Shown here: positions 10,472 through 20,628 of the stretch, piece by piece | How positions within the stretch are numbered: position 1 is the stretch's first letter | How the letters are laid out: each line of letters begins with the position of its first letter | NCBI GenBank assembly: GCA_029721435.1 | Contig: CM056576.1 | Coordinates: forward strand, 68,217,876 to 68,281,875 | Source of the DNA: Gymnothorax reevesii | Taxonomy: Eukaryota; Chordata; Actinopteri; Anguilliformes; Muraenidae | DNA length: 64,000 nt | Direction: 5' to 3' | The notes under the pieces: generated by a model | Told to the model about the DNA's origin: nothing | The model's database searches: none | Seen by the model: the letters and a program-made list of their open reading frames with translations, nothing else | Program-made: the position numbers and the translations under genes

Positions 10472-11018
10472 TAAACCCACAAGCTAGCTCAAGTAAATAC
10501 CGGATGATCTCGAAAAAGATGGTGCGGTCATTTCAAGGAGCACAATAGGGTGGTTCGTTTTTGTTAAGGTGGTTCTTATGGGACAGGTCAAGCAGTAACG
10601 GAGATACAAAATTTATAACTCCATTACCACCAAGTTTTTTGCCACAACTCACTTCAAGACCAACATGCCCAAAGGCCCTCAGTTTGGCGCAAGAGCATCT
10701 GCCATTAATGCAAACTGGGCGATTGATGGGTTAACAACAACAGCGCCGGTTATAAACAAGACACTCGAGGTATTGACCTTCAACAATCACCACCATATCA
10801 GCACAGCCATTGTGTATTGTGTGGCCCAAAATTGCTTGTGCTATTCTGTTCAAGGCATCGGATGGCGTGCGTTTTCTCCATTTTCCATCCCAGCATGTAT
10901 TAATGCAGTTATCAGAGGCCTTTCCGGGGGATATGTTTTTGTTGAACAAGGCAAAAATAAAGCCAACAATGAGTCAGTTAGATTCATTCAAATATTTACT
11001 GATGCTTCTTTTTCTCAC
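10472..11018. other. Intron, nothing recognised
   Basis: No gene or known repeat. ORFs overlapping 10665-11129 on the plus strand are antisense to the exon at 11019-11115 and have no domain. Confidence 0.5.
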
Positions 11019-11115
11019 CTGCTTGAGCCCAGGTCCAGCAAGGATTGTGTCTTGGTCATGCCGACTCCTCCAAAACCGAGAGGTGAAGACGAGAAGGAGT
11101 TGGACAGGGGGAGAG
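11019..11115 (-). CDS. itsn2: Intersectin-2 exon: linker between EH domains
   Basis: This 97 nt exon has the acceptor atctctacag| and the donor |gtgaga. It encodes (T)LPLSNSFSSSPLGFGG, then VGMTKTQSLLDLGSS(S). It corresponds to the family linker with pattern S-T-L-P-x-G-S-S-Y...G-G-F-G-G...K-A-Q-S-L-I-D-L-G-S-S-S. The first codon is completed by the A that ends the exon at 21682 (A|CT = Thr). The last (AG|T = Ser) is completed by the exon at 6507. The longer ORFs over this interval are in wrong frames; the true frame is open only within the exon. Confidence 0.93.
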
Positions 11116-12141
11116 CTGTAGAGATATGAAACAAGAGATCCTTGAAGGATCTTGATACCCACCATCCAACTCTCCTTCCAAGTATAATTCAAAGTTTTGT
11201 ATGCACCTGAAAGTTAGGGTTGTACTGAAGGGACTCGAAGAAGACAATTTCAGTGACGAACTGATGTAGGTTTATTGCATATGAAACTCAAAACAAGAAT
11301 TGCTGGATAAACTTTAACAAAAACCTCCATGAGCAATCCAAGAGTGAGGACATCTGTCAAACTGACATACGTTCACTAAATGTGCTTTGTCAAATAAAAT
11401 GCAATTAAGGATACTGTAGGAGTTAAAATTCATGAATGTTGGTATAAGTTAATATTTTTAACAATAGGCAAATTAACAATCTCAATATGAAGGGAAGGCA
11501 AATTCAGGATCTCAGCATGCACAAAACCCGTCAAGATCCCAACATTCCCATTCAGACAGTAAATCTATGCTGAAATGAAGTCTGGATCCATTCTAGTTCT
11601 TTTGAACTCCAAGCATGAGTAATTGCTGACGTTTGGTAGATGACAGCACCAGTAAACCTCAGACAAACATTGCCGTTCATGCCATCTGAGAACAGAAATC
11701 TTTCTTGGTATAATAGAACTGCAAATCTTCCTCCACCTTGCTGTGTGACAAAGTGGGGATGGCACAACAGTAGACCTACATTATCTAGAAATGGCATCTG
11801 AACTTAATACCACTGACTGTCACATACTCAAATCCACATACAGGACCAGCATGGACAAAGGTACCACTAAAGTTAAGGAGCTGGCCTTGTGTTTTCATCC
11901 ACCTTTCTCTGATCGGCCTGGCGGGTGACGGAGGATTACAATAGGTGTTAGTGCAGTCCCAGCAGACAGAGCTTGGGGGGACTGTCGATAGGGGGGAGCG
12001 GTTTTTAGGTATGACTGGTGTGTACCAGATGTTATTTCAGGCCTTGAATTTTGGCAAGAATGCACAACTGCAACTGTTTCTGATACGACTTATTTACAAG
12101 TCAATCAATTTTTTTGTTATTAGAGTTTTAAAATATCTAAT
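11116..12141. other. Intron, nothing recognised
   Basis: Contains no recognisable gene or repeat family. It ends at the left terminus of the ATATCCCC element. Confidence 0.45.
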
Positions 12142-12807
12142 TATATCCCCGAAACGCCGTTCGGCGTTTACATTATAAACATTAAAATATTATGTTTTTG
12201 GTCCGATTGCCGCCGCGCCGCTCTAGGTGTTAACGGATTAACTTCAGTAATATTTCAATTACAAATTTCATGTTTTGCATATAAGTAAGTATCAAAACGA
12301 GGAAGAACTGATTCAATTTTGGACAATTTACAATTTCTACATTGGCCACCAGGGGCCAAAAACTGAAAATCTCTGTTTTTATCATATCTCTGGAAATATT
12401 TGTCCGATTGACCTCAAATCAAGTGCAAATGAAAGGTCATGACCTGAGAATGTGTCCCACGATGCCACTATACCTGTTTGGTACAAAATTTTGACACAAG
12501 GTGGAGCTTCGTCACATAAAATTCACCATTTTTGCCATATCTTTGGAACCATTTGTCCAACTGACATGAAACTATGTGCAACTGCAAGGTCATGACCTCA
12601 CAATGTGTCACATGATGACAACATACCTGTATGGTTCAATATTTTGCCACCAGGTGGAGCTTTGTGATGGAAAATTACCATTTTGGCCATATCTTCAGAA
12701 CCATTTGTCCAATTGACCTGAAATTATGTTCAAATGAAAGGTCACAACCTGAGGGGCTTTATATTGTATAGGGTCTATTCGAGGATTGGGGGCGTTCGGG
12801 GATATAA
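12142..12807 (+). mobile_element. ATATCCCC-ended tandem-core element (family A), full length
   Basis: The left end TTATATCCCCG is followed by a perfect hairpin AAACGCC-GTTC-GGCGTTT (12152-12169). The right end GGCGTTCGGGGATATAA (to 12807) is the inverted counterpart. The core has three units starting CCATATCT/TCATATCT at about 12383, 12534 and 12687 (period 151-153 bp). Each contains CATTTGTCC-x-A-TTGACCTGA-like and AAGGTCATGACCT phrases. It is non-coding and is the reference copy for 1-352 and 62449-63033. About 666 bp. Confidence 0.75.
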
Positions 12808-13461
12808 CCCAAGCCATCGCCTCCGACAGCATAAGCCTAGTTCTATAAGCAGCAGTTAGAATTAGGAGTAGTCATGAAGTAGAAACACTTGCCTTATGAA
12901 CGACAACTTGTGCATTTATTGTCACAACATATTTATTAATACACTTATAATTTCTTGTTGAATTGCCCAAAATTTTAAGTGTCACTGTAAATGTCGATAA
13001 TTTGCAGAGGCGAAATACTGATCTTAATAATGTAAGACATTGACTTGCGCGCTGTTCGCAAATTGATAACAATACCATTAAATCTGAATATAAATGTTTT
13101 ACACAGTATACCCAAGGCGGGTAAGTGATCATTTCTCACAAACGTGAAAACATTTCATCAGTCCCGCTGTGAGAACATTTTCTAATCCGCGCTACCCCAG
13201 GACACTTGCAACTGAGGACGGTTTATTGCGTTAATTAGTCGGTAACAGGCAAGGTTTATTCTTGAGATTAGCTCTCAAATTATGAGTAAAAGGTGACAAA
13301 AGTTAGCACGCTGTACGTTCAACCATTTGATCCAACTGAACAAGTCACCGCTTTCTTGACTAAGAGTTGTTCCGTTTATACACAACGAGGACTAAACCTC
13401 CGGATTTCTAAAGGCCGAAACATTACTTGCGGACTTAGGAAAAATAGTGCCACGGGCCCTG
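12808..13461. other. Intron, nothing recognised
   Basis: No gene or repeat recognised; small ORFs only. Confidence 0.45.
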
Positions 13462-14270
13462 TAGCTCACCTGACCACTGAAGGGAAACGCCTTGAACAAA
13501 TTTAGTGTCCTAATGGGTGGGAAGATACTTGTCAAGTTTCAGCTTCATTGGTCAAGTAGTTTAAGAGAAGAAGAGTTTTAACTTAGAGGGGTCGTACAAA
13601 GTTGAAGGTCAAAGCAAGGTCAAAATTCAAAATACGGAAAAACTCGTATTATATGTGATGTATCTTGCTACTTACTACCTACATAGCAAATTTCAGGTGA
13701 ATATGTGCAATAATAGCTTTCAGATGGACAATTATGCGATTTTGAATATGGCCGCCGTGGCGGCCATGTTTGAAATTGGATCGGAACGCCTTGAACAAAA
13801 CTTAGCGTACTCATAGGCAGGAAGGTACCTGTCAAGTTTCACCTTCATTGGCCAAGTAGTTTCGGAGAAGATGATTTTGAAAGATTTCAATGTAACTCAC
13901 AGGGGTTGAGTAAAGTTGAAGATGAAAGCAAGGTCAAAATTCAAAATACGGAAAAAGCCGTATGATATGTGATGTATCTTGCCAGGTACGGACTACATAG
14001 CAAATTTCAGCTGAATATGTGCATAGATAGCTTTCAGATGGCCAATTATGTGATTTTCAATATGGCCGCCATGGCGGCCATGTTTGAAATTGGATCAGAA
14101 CGCCTTGAAAAAATGTTGATGTCCTCGTGGGTAGGAAGGTACCTGTCAAGTTTCAGCTTCATAGGCCCAGTGGTTTCGGAGGAGAAGATGTTTACAGACG
14201 ACGAACGACGACGACGACGGACAAACAGGCCATGACATAAGCTCATCTGACTTCGTCATCAGGTGAGCTA
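13462..14270 (+). mobile_element. AGCTCACCTGA-ended tandem-core element (family F1), full length
   Basis: Twelve-base perfect terminal inverted repeats, TAGCTCACCTGA (13462-13473) and TCAGGTGAGCTA (14259-14270), bound about 809 bp. Three diverged core units of about 300-315 bp each start near a CGCCTTGAACAAA phrase (13488, 13788, 14101) and carry AAAGCAAGGTCAAAATTC. A GACGACGAACGACGACGACG tract comes next, then a subterminal arm AGCTCATCTGA (14240-14250) that pairs with the terminal TCAGGTGAGCT across CTTCGTCA. It is non-coding; ORFs at 13969-14246 are shadows. A right-hand fragment lies at 40281-40652. Confidence 0.75.
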
Positions 14271-14918
14271 AAAATGATATTGTAATTGTAAAATACGCAA
14301 ATATCTATGTAGTTGTAATTTATGACCATTACCAGAATTGCGGGTTTTTTTCATAATTTGAATAACATTAAATGTGACCAAGAATCAAAAACCGTTTTTA
14401 CGTTGTCTATGTTGAATAACGGTAGTCTACAAGTATTCAAGAATATACGAAAAGTGCTAGACATTCTGAACATCTCCATTTCATAGAAATTCCTCTTTTA
14501 AAAATGACCGCCAGAAAACAGGCCAATCTGAACAACGGATACACATGATGTCACATGCATCTCACTGCCCCCTCACTCTCATTCCGTTTCCTTCACTTCA
14601 AAATAATTTGCATACACGCCATACATGCAATTTCATTGCTTCCAATCCCTCAGTAAAGACAAGCGTGAGAATTCCAGAGTCATAATCGATTTCCGTGTCA
14701 CTAGTGAGAAAATCTACTGTAATGCACACGAAACGGATTAACTTATTGCACAAGGACTTCAATTCCGCAAATGAATTTCTTCAGTGCGCTCTGATTGAAT
14801 ACTTGCTGACTACGGCACAGAAACGTCAATGCAAGAGACTCACTCCAAATGCAGAAGCCTTGGCAGCTCGTTTAAAAAAAATAATTCAAAAAAAAAAAAA
14901 CCATAAAAAAATTCTTAC
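14271..14918. other. Intron, nothing recognised
   Basis: AT-rich, with an A-tract at 14889-14900. No gene recognised. Confidence 0.4.
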
Positions 14919-15148
14919 CATTCAGAATCGATTAAATCCAGCCTTTGCTGGACTGATTCTTCCTCCAATTCAGTGTCTTCATCCGATTTGGGCTCAAACA
15001 TATAAGGCTGAATCTCTGAATATGCTATAGCTGCATAAAGTTGGTCTGTCCACGTTCCAAAGCTGGCGAGTGTTTTCCCTACTGGTCTGGGCAAAGTTAC
15101 ACTCTTGAGTGGCAGCGAAGCCAGCCAATCAGCGTTAAGTGCTTGCAT
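14919..15148 (-). pseudogene. Possible first exon of a transposon-borne 'PYxFEP' gene
   Basis: The minus-strand reading from 15148 ends IQPYMFEPKSDEDTELEEES and then RLDLIDSEW, immediately followed by a consensus donor (TG|gtaaga at 14919). Acidic segments containing P-Y-x-F-E-P before a Trp-ended exon are, as I recall, typical of fish genes with a P2RX7 intracellular-type (cysteine-rich) domain that are spread by mobile elements. The cysteine-rich part is not seen downstream. The N-terminal half (MQALNADWLASLP) is unrecognised, so the start is uncertain. It may be a relic or a chance ORF ending in a real motif. Confidence 0.3.
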
Positions 15149-15748
15149 TTCATCATGAGGTTGCCTGTTAAGCCCGAAAGGTCGCCAAACAGGTGCAAAA
15201 CAAAGCGTTCAAAATCCTCCACGTAAAACATAGCTTTTTGAGAGAGGTTTTTAGGGGGCTTCTGAGGCACTACAGACCCAACCAAAATTTTGTTGTCCAA
15301 ATGTCACATCACAGAACAAGGATAAATACCCCATTGAACCATTCTAGGTCACCTTTAAAGTGGTGGCAAAACATGTTGTTGTTTTGCTTTCTCCGATAAT
15401 GGCGGTTTAAAACTAAAGGCCTCATTTCTTAATTCTTCTCGGAAAATTTTACGGAAAAAATATTATGGCAATACTACATGAATTTGCAGACATTGACTTT
15501 TTGTTTAGAAAAAAAAAAAGTCTCCCCAGAAAAAGTTTTTTTAGTTTTTTTTTTTTCAGTAATTTTCTAGCACAGTTTCTCGCATTGACCGGGATATTGA
15601 AAAAGCCAGTAGATTGTCCAAGTCCACTAGAAAAGGCAACGACAGCCGTACGCCAGGGGAAGCTCCTAAGGGAGACGGCAGGCCGTGGACAATCCAGTGA
15701 GGAAGAGGGCGAAGGATGGTCCGGCCTGTGTGTACAGGAAGTTGACAA
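15149..15748. other. Intron, mainly unassigned
   Basis: No gene recognised. The right part is probably downstream sequence of the LINE relic that starts at 15749. A/T homopolymers lie at 15509-15560. Confidence 0.4.
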
Positions 15749-16849
15749 TCAGTGCCGTGGGGAGGACAACACTGCGTGTTGCATGTTGGCCGAAAGCATT
15801 CGGCTGCCCCATTTGTTGGGATGTATCCCGTCCGGTCTAAAATAAGGTGAGCGGTTCCAAATTAAGTTATAATTGTCAATAAATCCCATGTTATGGGACC
15901 GAGTAGCGAATTGAAGCCAAGTGCGCAGGCTAAGTATTCTGCTAAAACGGCCAATTCCGCAACCAATAGGGGGGATGGGACCAGAAATAAAAACGGACTT
16001 TCCACCGTTTCTTAAAAAGTTTAAAAGGAGGTTAAAATCGTTTTTTGTACGCTCTGACTCCCGACTGGTTGTATCATTAGTCCCCACATGCAATATAATC
16101 CACTGGACAGAAATAGGAGTGAGGAGAGTAGCCCAGGTTACTCACCCAGCATAACCGGGAGAGTAGCACCAGACAAACAGCGGGTCGCTACATTCAAGAA
16201 GCGAATGTTGCGGATAATGGAGTCTCCCACCAATAATGTAGTCGGGGAGAAGAGAAGACAAGGCAATAGCAAACCCTGGGTGAGTGACCGAACAGGCGAA
16301 CGCTGCGGCAGGGCAGCGACATCAGGGCTGAGCGTACGCTGCCACAGGACCTCCACTTCAGGGTTGGGTGAAGGCCTCCTCAGCACCAACAGGGCAGGAC
16401 TTGCGGGAGCGGATTGCCTCTCTCAACACTGACAGCAGCCCAGGAGCAGCTGGACTTACAGGGGAGGAGGGGGGTGACGCTTCCTCCTCAACCAGTACGG
16501 AAAAGCCGTTCAACAGCTGCAGGTCCCAGACATGCAGCACATGAGACGAATGCCTCCCGCCGCTTGATCCGACCCAGGGCTCGGCCTGGTAGGGTGTGGA
16601 GCTGACGATGGCCCTGCGTCTCGCTCCCAATTGGATCCAGGGGTCCTCAGCCCGGGTCAGTGAAGCTTCAGGGGGGAAAGCCAAGGGGGCGCATTCAGCC
16701 GGTGGTGGTCATACTCGCAGCAGCAAGAGCTGGAGCAACCAGGAAATTGATGAGCTGCTCATAGTCTTTAATCTGGTAAAGGACTGAAATTCTTCCCTCC
16801 AGCTCCGCGATTTTTACACGAGGCGAACGCAGCTTTCACAGCCCGGCAT
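15749..16849 (-). pseudogene. LINE ORF1 relic with SGNH (esterase-like) domain
   Basis: Reading from MPGCESCVRLV (16849) after one frameshift gives KIAELEGRISVLYQIKDYEQ, a coiled-coil-like N-terminus. Next comes WIQLGARRRAIV (about 16640-16600). The SGNH hydrolase-like domain follows: TTLLVGDSIIRNIRF (block I GDS, about 16230-16190), MHVGTNDTTSR (block III, from 16093) and FRPDGIHPNKWGSRML (block V D-x-x-H, about 15830-15790). This layout matches the ORF1 of fish L2/CR1-type retrotransposons carrying an esterase domain. Several frameshifts separate the blocks, so it is dead. ORF2 (endonuclease/reverse transcriptase) is absent. The long plus-strand ORF 15465-15845 is antisense noise. Confidence 0.8.
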
Positions 16850-16879
16850 GGAGGTGAGTGGAGCCATACTTTTTTATTT

Positions 16880-17302
16880 TAGCTTACTGGGCCTTACAGC
16901 AACCAGCCAGCCTATGCAAAAAATAATACTTAAAAAATAAGATAATACAATCTAAATAAATTAAAACAAATAAAATGATAAAACAAGTAAAACCATAAAA
17001 TGATAAAATGTCAAAATGATAAAAAGCTAAAATAATGAAAAAAAATAAAAGTACACTAAGAGTGCAGCAGCAGCACAACCAGACCACTGACAAACAATTC
17101 TGTCATTAGAAATGATAATGAAAAGGTGAATTCCCATTGCCACATTTATATGGCACTGTAAATGCTAAACTTTCGCCGACTTTGTAGCCTTTATTTTTGC
17201 CATCCTCAGGATTTTCACACAACTGTGCAACTTGCCTTACAGCGCCCTTTAGCCGTAATAACATTCAGAATGAAAAACAGATTCTCACAGCCTTGCAAAC
17301 TA
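16880..17302. other. A-rich intron with degenerate AAAATGATAAAA repeats
   Basis: Bases 16915-17050 are a low-complexity string of ATAAAATGATAAAA-like units. No gene. Confidence 0.6.
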
Positions 17303-17555
17303 CAACCCCAATTCCGAAATAGTTGGGACGAAGTGTAAATTGTGAATAAAATCAAAATGCAATGACTTTCAGATCACATGAGCCAATATGTTATTTACAA
17401 TAGAACACAGATGACATTTCTAATGTTGAAACTGAGACATTTAACTTTTTTATCTACAAAACAAAATTATCTTATTTCAAATTTTCTGGCTGCAACAGCT
17501 CTCAAAGAAATTGGGACACAGGCAAAAAAAGGGCTGAAAAAGCAATTAAAATAAA

Positions 17556-17670
17556 AGTGTTTGCCACTAACATGGCAATATCCCCCACCGCCTCAATTTT
17601 ATGTCCGTACGGACGTACGGAGCCCAATGCTAACTTACCCACTTTGCGCTAATCGAGCGGCGGGGGATAA
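17556..17670 (+). mobile_element. 115 bp family B element nested in Tc1 copy 2
   Basis: Relative to the uninterrupted Tc1 sequence near 59840-59910 (reverse complement), extra DNA lies between the AATTAAAATAA and AGAGAATC phrases. It starts AGTGTTTGCCACTAACATGG and ends GAGCGGCGGGGGATAA. The left hairpin GCCA(c)TAAC(a)TGGC (17563-17576) is the counterpart of GTCAC-TAAA-GTGAC at 1672-1685. It carries GTCCGTACGGACGTACGGAG in place of the longer GGACGGA tract. Confidence 0.7.
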
Positions 17671-17789
17671 TAAGAGAATCAGCTAGAAGAACATTTCACA
17701 AGTAATAAAGTTAACTGCCATCCATGGTTGGCATTACATGATTGGCTATAATAGGGATGCCTTGGAGAGGCTGAGTCTCTCAGAAGTAA

Positions 17790-18693
17790 AGATGGCCAGA
17801 GTCTCTCCAACCTGTGAAGGCTTACATAAAAAAATTGTGCAAAACAATGTTCCTCAACGTCAAATTGCAAAGGCTTTGAAGGTCTCATTATCGACAGTGC
17901 ATAACATCATAAAAGATTCAGAGAAACTGGAAAATCTCTGTGAGCAAGGGACAGGGCCGAAGACCTTTACTGGATGCCTGTGATCTTCGGGCCCTCAGAC
18001 ACCACTGCATCACTCACCGGCATGATTCTCTCATTGACAGTACTAAATGGGCCCAGAAATACTTCAGGAAACCACTGTCAGTAAACACAGTCCGTGCCAT
18101 CCACAGATGCCGCCTAAAACTCTATCATGCGGTCAGACAAGTCCAAATTTGACATTCTTGTTGGAAATCATGGGCGTCATGTCCTCTGGCCTAAAGAGGA
18201 AAACCCCTCCTGTTATCAGTGTTCAGTTCAAAAGCCAGCATCTCTGATGGTATGGGGATGCAATAGTGCATATGGTGTGGGACACTTGCATGTTTTAAAA
18301 AGCACCATGAATGCTGAAAGGTATATGAACATTTTAGGGCAACATATGCTCCCCTCCAGATGACATCTATTCCAGAGAAGGCCTTGTGCATTTCAGCAGG
18401 ACAATGCAAAACCACATACTGCAGCTGCTACAACAGCATGGCTTCGAACTAGAAGAGTCCGTTTGCTGAACTGGCCTGCCTGGAGTCCTGATCTTTCACT
18501 GATTGAGAACACTTGGTGCATAATTAAACGAAAAGACCGTCCAAGGAGACCCAAAACTCTCCAGCAGCTGGAAGCCTGTATTAAACAAGAGTGGGATAAA
18601 ATTTCACTGGCCAAACTCAAGAAACTTGACTCCTCAATGCCCAGACGCCTCCACTCTGTGTTAAAAAGAAGAGGGGATGCGACTACATGGTAA
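17790..18693 (+). pseudogene. Tc1-family transposase relic
   Basis: The N-terminal HTH reads NVPQRQIAKALKVSLSTVHN (about 17845-17910). The middle and catalytic part are split over frames: [17 protein letters not shown] (about 18150), then [19 protein letters not shown] (about 18240), then FQQDNAKPHTAAATTAWL (about 18396). The C-terminal part is NWPAWSPDLSLIENTWCI. The spacing between the Asp of QQDN and the Glu of LIEN is 34 residues, the DD34E signature of Tc1. Frameshifts and a missing segment around the first catalytic Asp make it non-functional. Confidence 0.85.
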
Positions 18694-18846
18694 ACAGGCC
18701 CCTGTCCCAACTTTTTTGAGACCTGTAGCAGGCATCAAATTTGTAATGAGCTAATTTTGTGGGTAAAATTTCTCAGTTTCAACATTTGGTTTGTTATCTG
18801 TGTTCAACTTAATGAAATACTGGCTGGTGTGATTTGAAAGTCAATA

Positions 18847-19159
18847 TGTGCTGCTTAACAAGCAATACAAGTGCTGAAATTATGAGGAAATATTTATATT
18901 TGACGTCATCATTTATGCGCAGAAGACGACACCTCATAATTTTGTTGTGCAATGCATAACAATGTTATCAAAAATAAATTCAACTGTCATCTGTTTTTAG
19001 CAATTAGTCTGAGCAACTATGGCTAATCAGGAGATGCAAACTGCGAGAGGTAACCGTTATTAAGCATTTTTGAAAGGTGAGGTTTCTGAAGGTCAAATTC
19101 AAAATCCGAAGATTCCCAAGTAAACACCTGCCCCCTGATATTGAAGACAATTTGAAGAC
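18847..19159. other. Intron, nothing recognised
   Basis: No gene. The text GACGTCATCATTTATGCGCA and CAATGCATAACA near 18900-18960 resembles the interior of the Harbinger-like element at 59400-59460, so a related fragment may lie here. Confidence 0.4.
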
Positions 19160-19738
19160 TCGCTGATTTAAACATAACGCGTTGCTGAATACTCCTCGGC
19201 GCGGACAAGATTTCCTGCCTCAAGGTCACAGCGCTATGGTCAAAGGTGAAATCCAGCAAAAACATGACCTTGCACATCCATGTGTCACAGTGAGTTACCA
19301 TACCAAATTTGGTGAAGCAGCGATCAGTAGTTGCTGAGTACTGACCCAGACAAGATTTCCTGCCTCAAGGTCACAGTGCTAAGGTCAAACGGTGAAATCT
19401 AGCAAAAATCATGACGTTGCACATCTATGTGTCAGTGAGTTACCATACCAAATTTGGTGAAGCTGCAATATTTAGTTGACGAGTAATGACCCGTACAAGA
19501 TTTCCAGGGTCAAGGTCACAGAGCTAAGGTCAAAGGTCAAATCCAGCAAAAAACCAGACGTTGCACATCTATGAGTCATAGTGAGTTACCACTCCAAATT
19601 TGGTGAAGCTGCGATCATTAGTTGCCGAGTACTGGCCTGGGGAAAGTCATGGACGGACGACGGACGCGGGACGACGGACGACAGACTGACACGCAGGTGA
19701 CGACAATACCCCTCCGGCCAGAGTCAGCCAAGGGGTAA
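19160..19738 (+). mobile_element. Tandem-core repeat, about 146 bp units, stem-loop end (family C copy 2)
   Basis: Same structure as 5060-5614. GAGTTACCATACCAAATTTG units lie at about 19291, 19436 and 19583. Each is followed by a GAGTACTGACC-like phrase and the CAAGGTCACAG motif, and AGGTCAAAGGTCA occurs near 19527. A GGACGACGGACG tract follows, then a terminal hairpin TACCCCT (19707-19713) / AGGGGTA (19731-19737). Divergence between units exceeds that expected of a recent satellite. Confidence 0.7.
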
Positions 19739-20420
19739 AAATGCCTCGCACTGGATTATTATCAAATTAAAATATGCGTTTTTGACGCTTCAAGAATTCT
19801 ACTTTCCACTGAAATATACTTTGCCGAAGTGCGGTCTCTTCCTTTCAAGATTCATGGCAAGATTCAGCCATGATAAGCACAAGAAAGAAAATCTATTGAT
19901 CCCAGGAGCAAAAGTCTTTATTTTATTGGTTGGCTTGTTCTATAGGCACTCAAAATCCACACAAACTGAACCAGTCGCGGGGAAAAAAGAAATCAGTTCA
20001 GCAAAATACTACAGCTTCACATCATACAGGCTACAAAATCGTTAAACTCTTAGTGGATGCCATTCGTTTTCTCCTTAGTTTGAAAATGCCCACAGTCTCT
20101 CGCATGCAGTGTTCCAGGTATAGGTCCTATTTGGCAGTCATTTTATTAAGCCGTATTAGGCTAAAGACAAGATGATGATGATATTATTGTTACTACAATT
20201 GCTGGTATTTTGCCTAATGCATAACCAATCATTTGCAGTTTGTAGATATTATTAACCATTATTTATTTGAGACAGGTTTTTAAGCTACCACAGAGACGTG
20301 CCATCGGAAGCCAATATGTAGGGCACGATTCTCTTACCGTGAGAGTCATCAGTTTGATGACTCCACGATTCATGTTTAATTAGCATTATTGCGTTCACGA
20401 AACGGTTAAGAAATCCTGTG
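19739..20420. other. Intron, nothing recognised
   Basis: No gene recognised. It ends in the 10 bp target sequence of the SINE. Confidence 0.45.
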
Positions 20421-20628
20421 CGGGGGCACCCCGGTGGCTTATCGGTCTAAGCGCACATACCAAAAAGGCTGTGACCTTCTCGCAGCGACCTGGGTTCGAT
20501 TCTGGCTCAGGTCATTTGCTGCAAGTCTTCCCCCATTCTTCTCCCCAATGTTCCTGTCTCTCTACACTGTATAACTGTCAAATGAAGGAAAAATTCCCAA
20601 AAAAATAATCCTCAAAAAAAAAAAAAAA
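20421..20628 (+). mobile_element. tRNA-derived SINE with target-site duplication
   Basis: The internal RNA polymerase III promoter is visible: A box TGGCTTATCGG (20435-20445) and B box GTTCGATTC (20494-20502). The tRNA-like head is followed by a body with TCATTTGCTGCAAGTCTTCC and TTCCTGTCTCTCTACACTGT and an A-rich tail. Flanking direct repeats AAATCCTGTG (20411-20420) and AAATCCTATG (20626-20635) match at 9 of 10 positions. A reverse copy of the same SINE is at 46852-47038. Confidence 0.9.

Larger units (their letters stand above)
17303..18846 (+). mobile_element. Tc1-type transposon (copy 2), right end lost
   Basis: Begins CAACCCCAATTCCGAAATAG after TA (17301-17302) with the TIR shared by copies 1 and 3. 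It contains a degraded transposase (see 17790-18693) and a nested 115 bp insertion. The right TIR is missing beyond about 18846, where the family would continue to a GGGGTTG-TA end. Confidence 0.9.

Noticed and set aside
10665..11129. 154-codon plus-strand ORF
   Set aside because: It overlaps the ITSN2 exon at 11019-11115 in antisense and has no recognisable domain or codon pattern.
13969..14246. Paired ORFs on both strands with similar relatives at 40387-40613
   Set aside because: The similarity arises because both lie in copies of the same non-coding F1 repeat, not because of protein conservation.
15465..15845. 126-codon plus-strand ORF
   Set aside because: It runs through homopolymers and is partly antisense to the LINE ORF1 relic; no domain.
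20421..20628. A tRNA gene (A and B boxes present)
   Set aside because: No complete cloverleaf is visible, the A-rich tail and target duplication mark retroposition, and a second copy lies at 46852-47038: a SINE.
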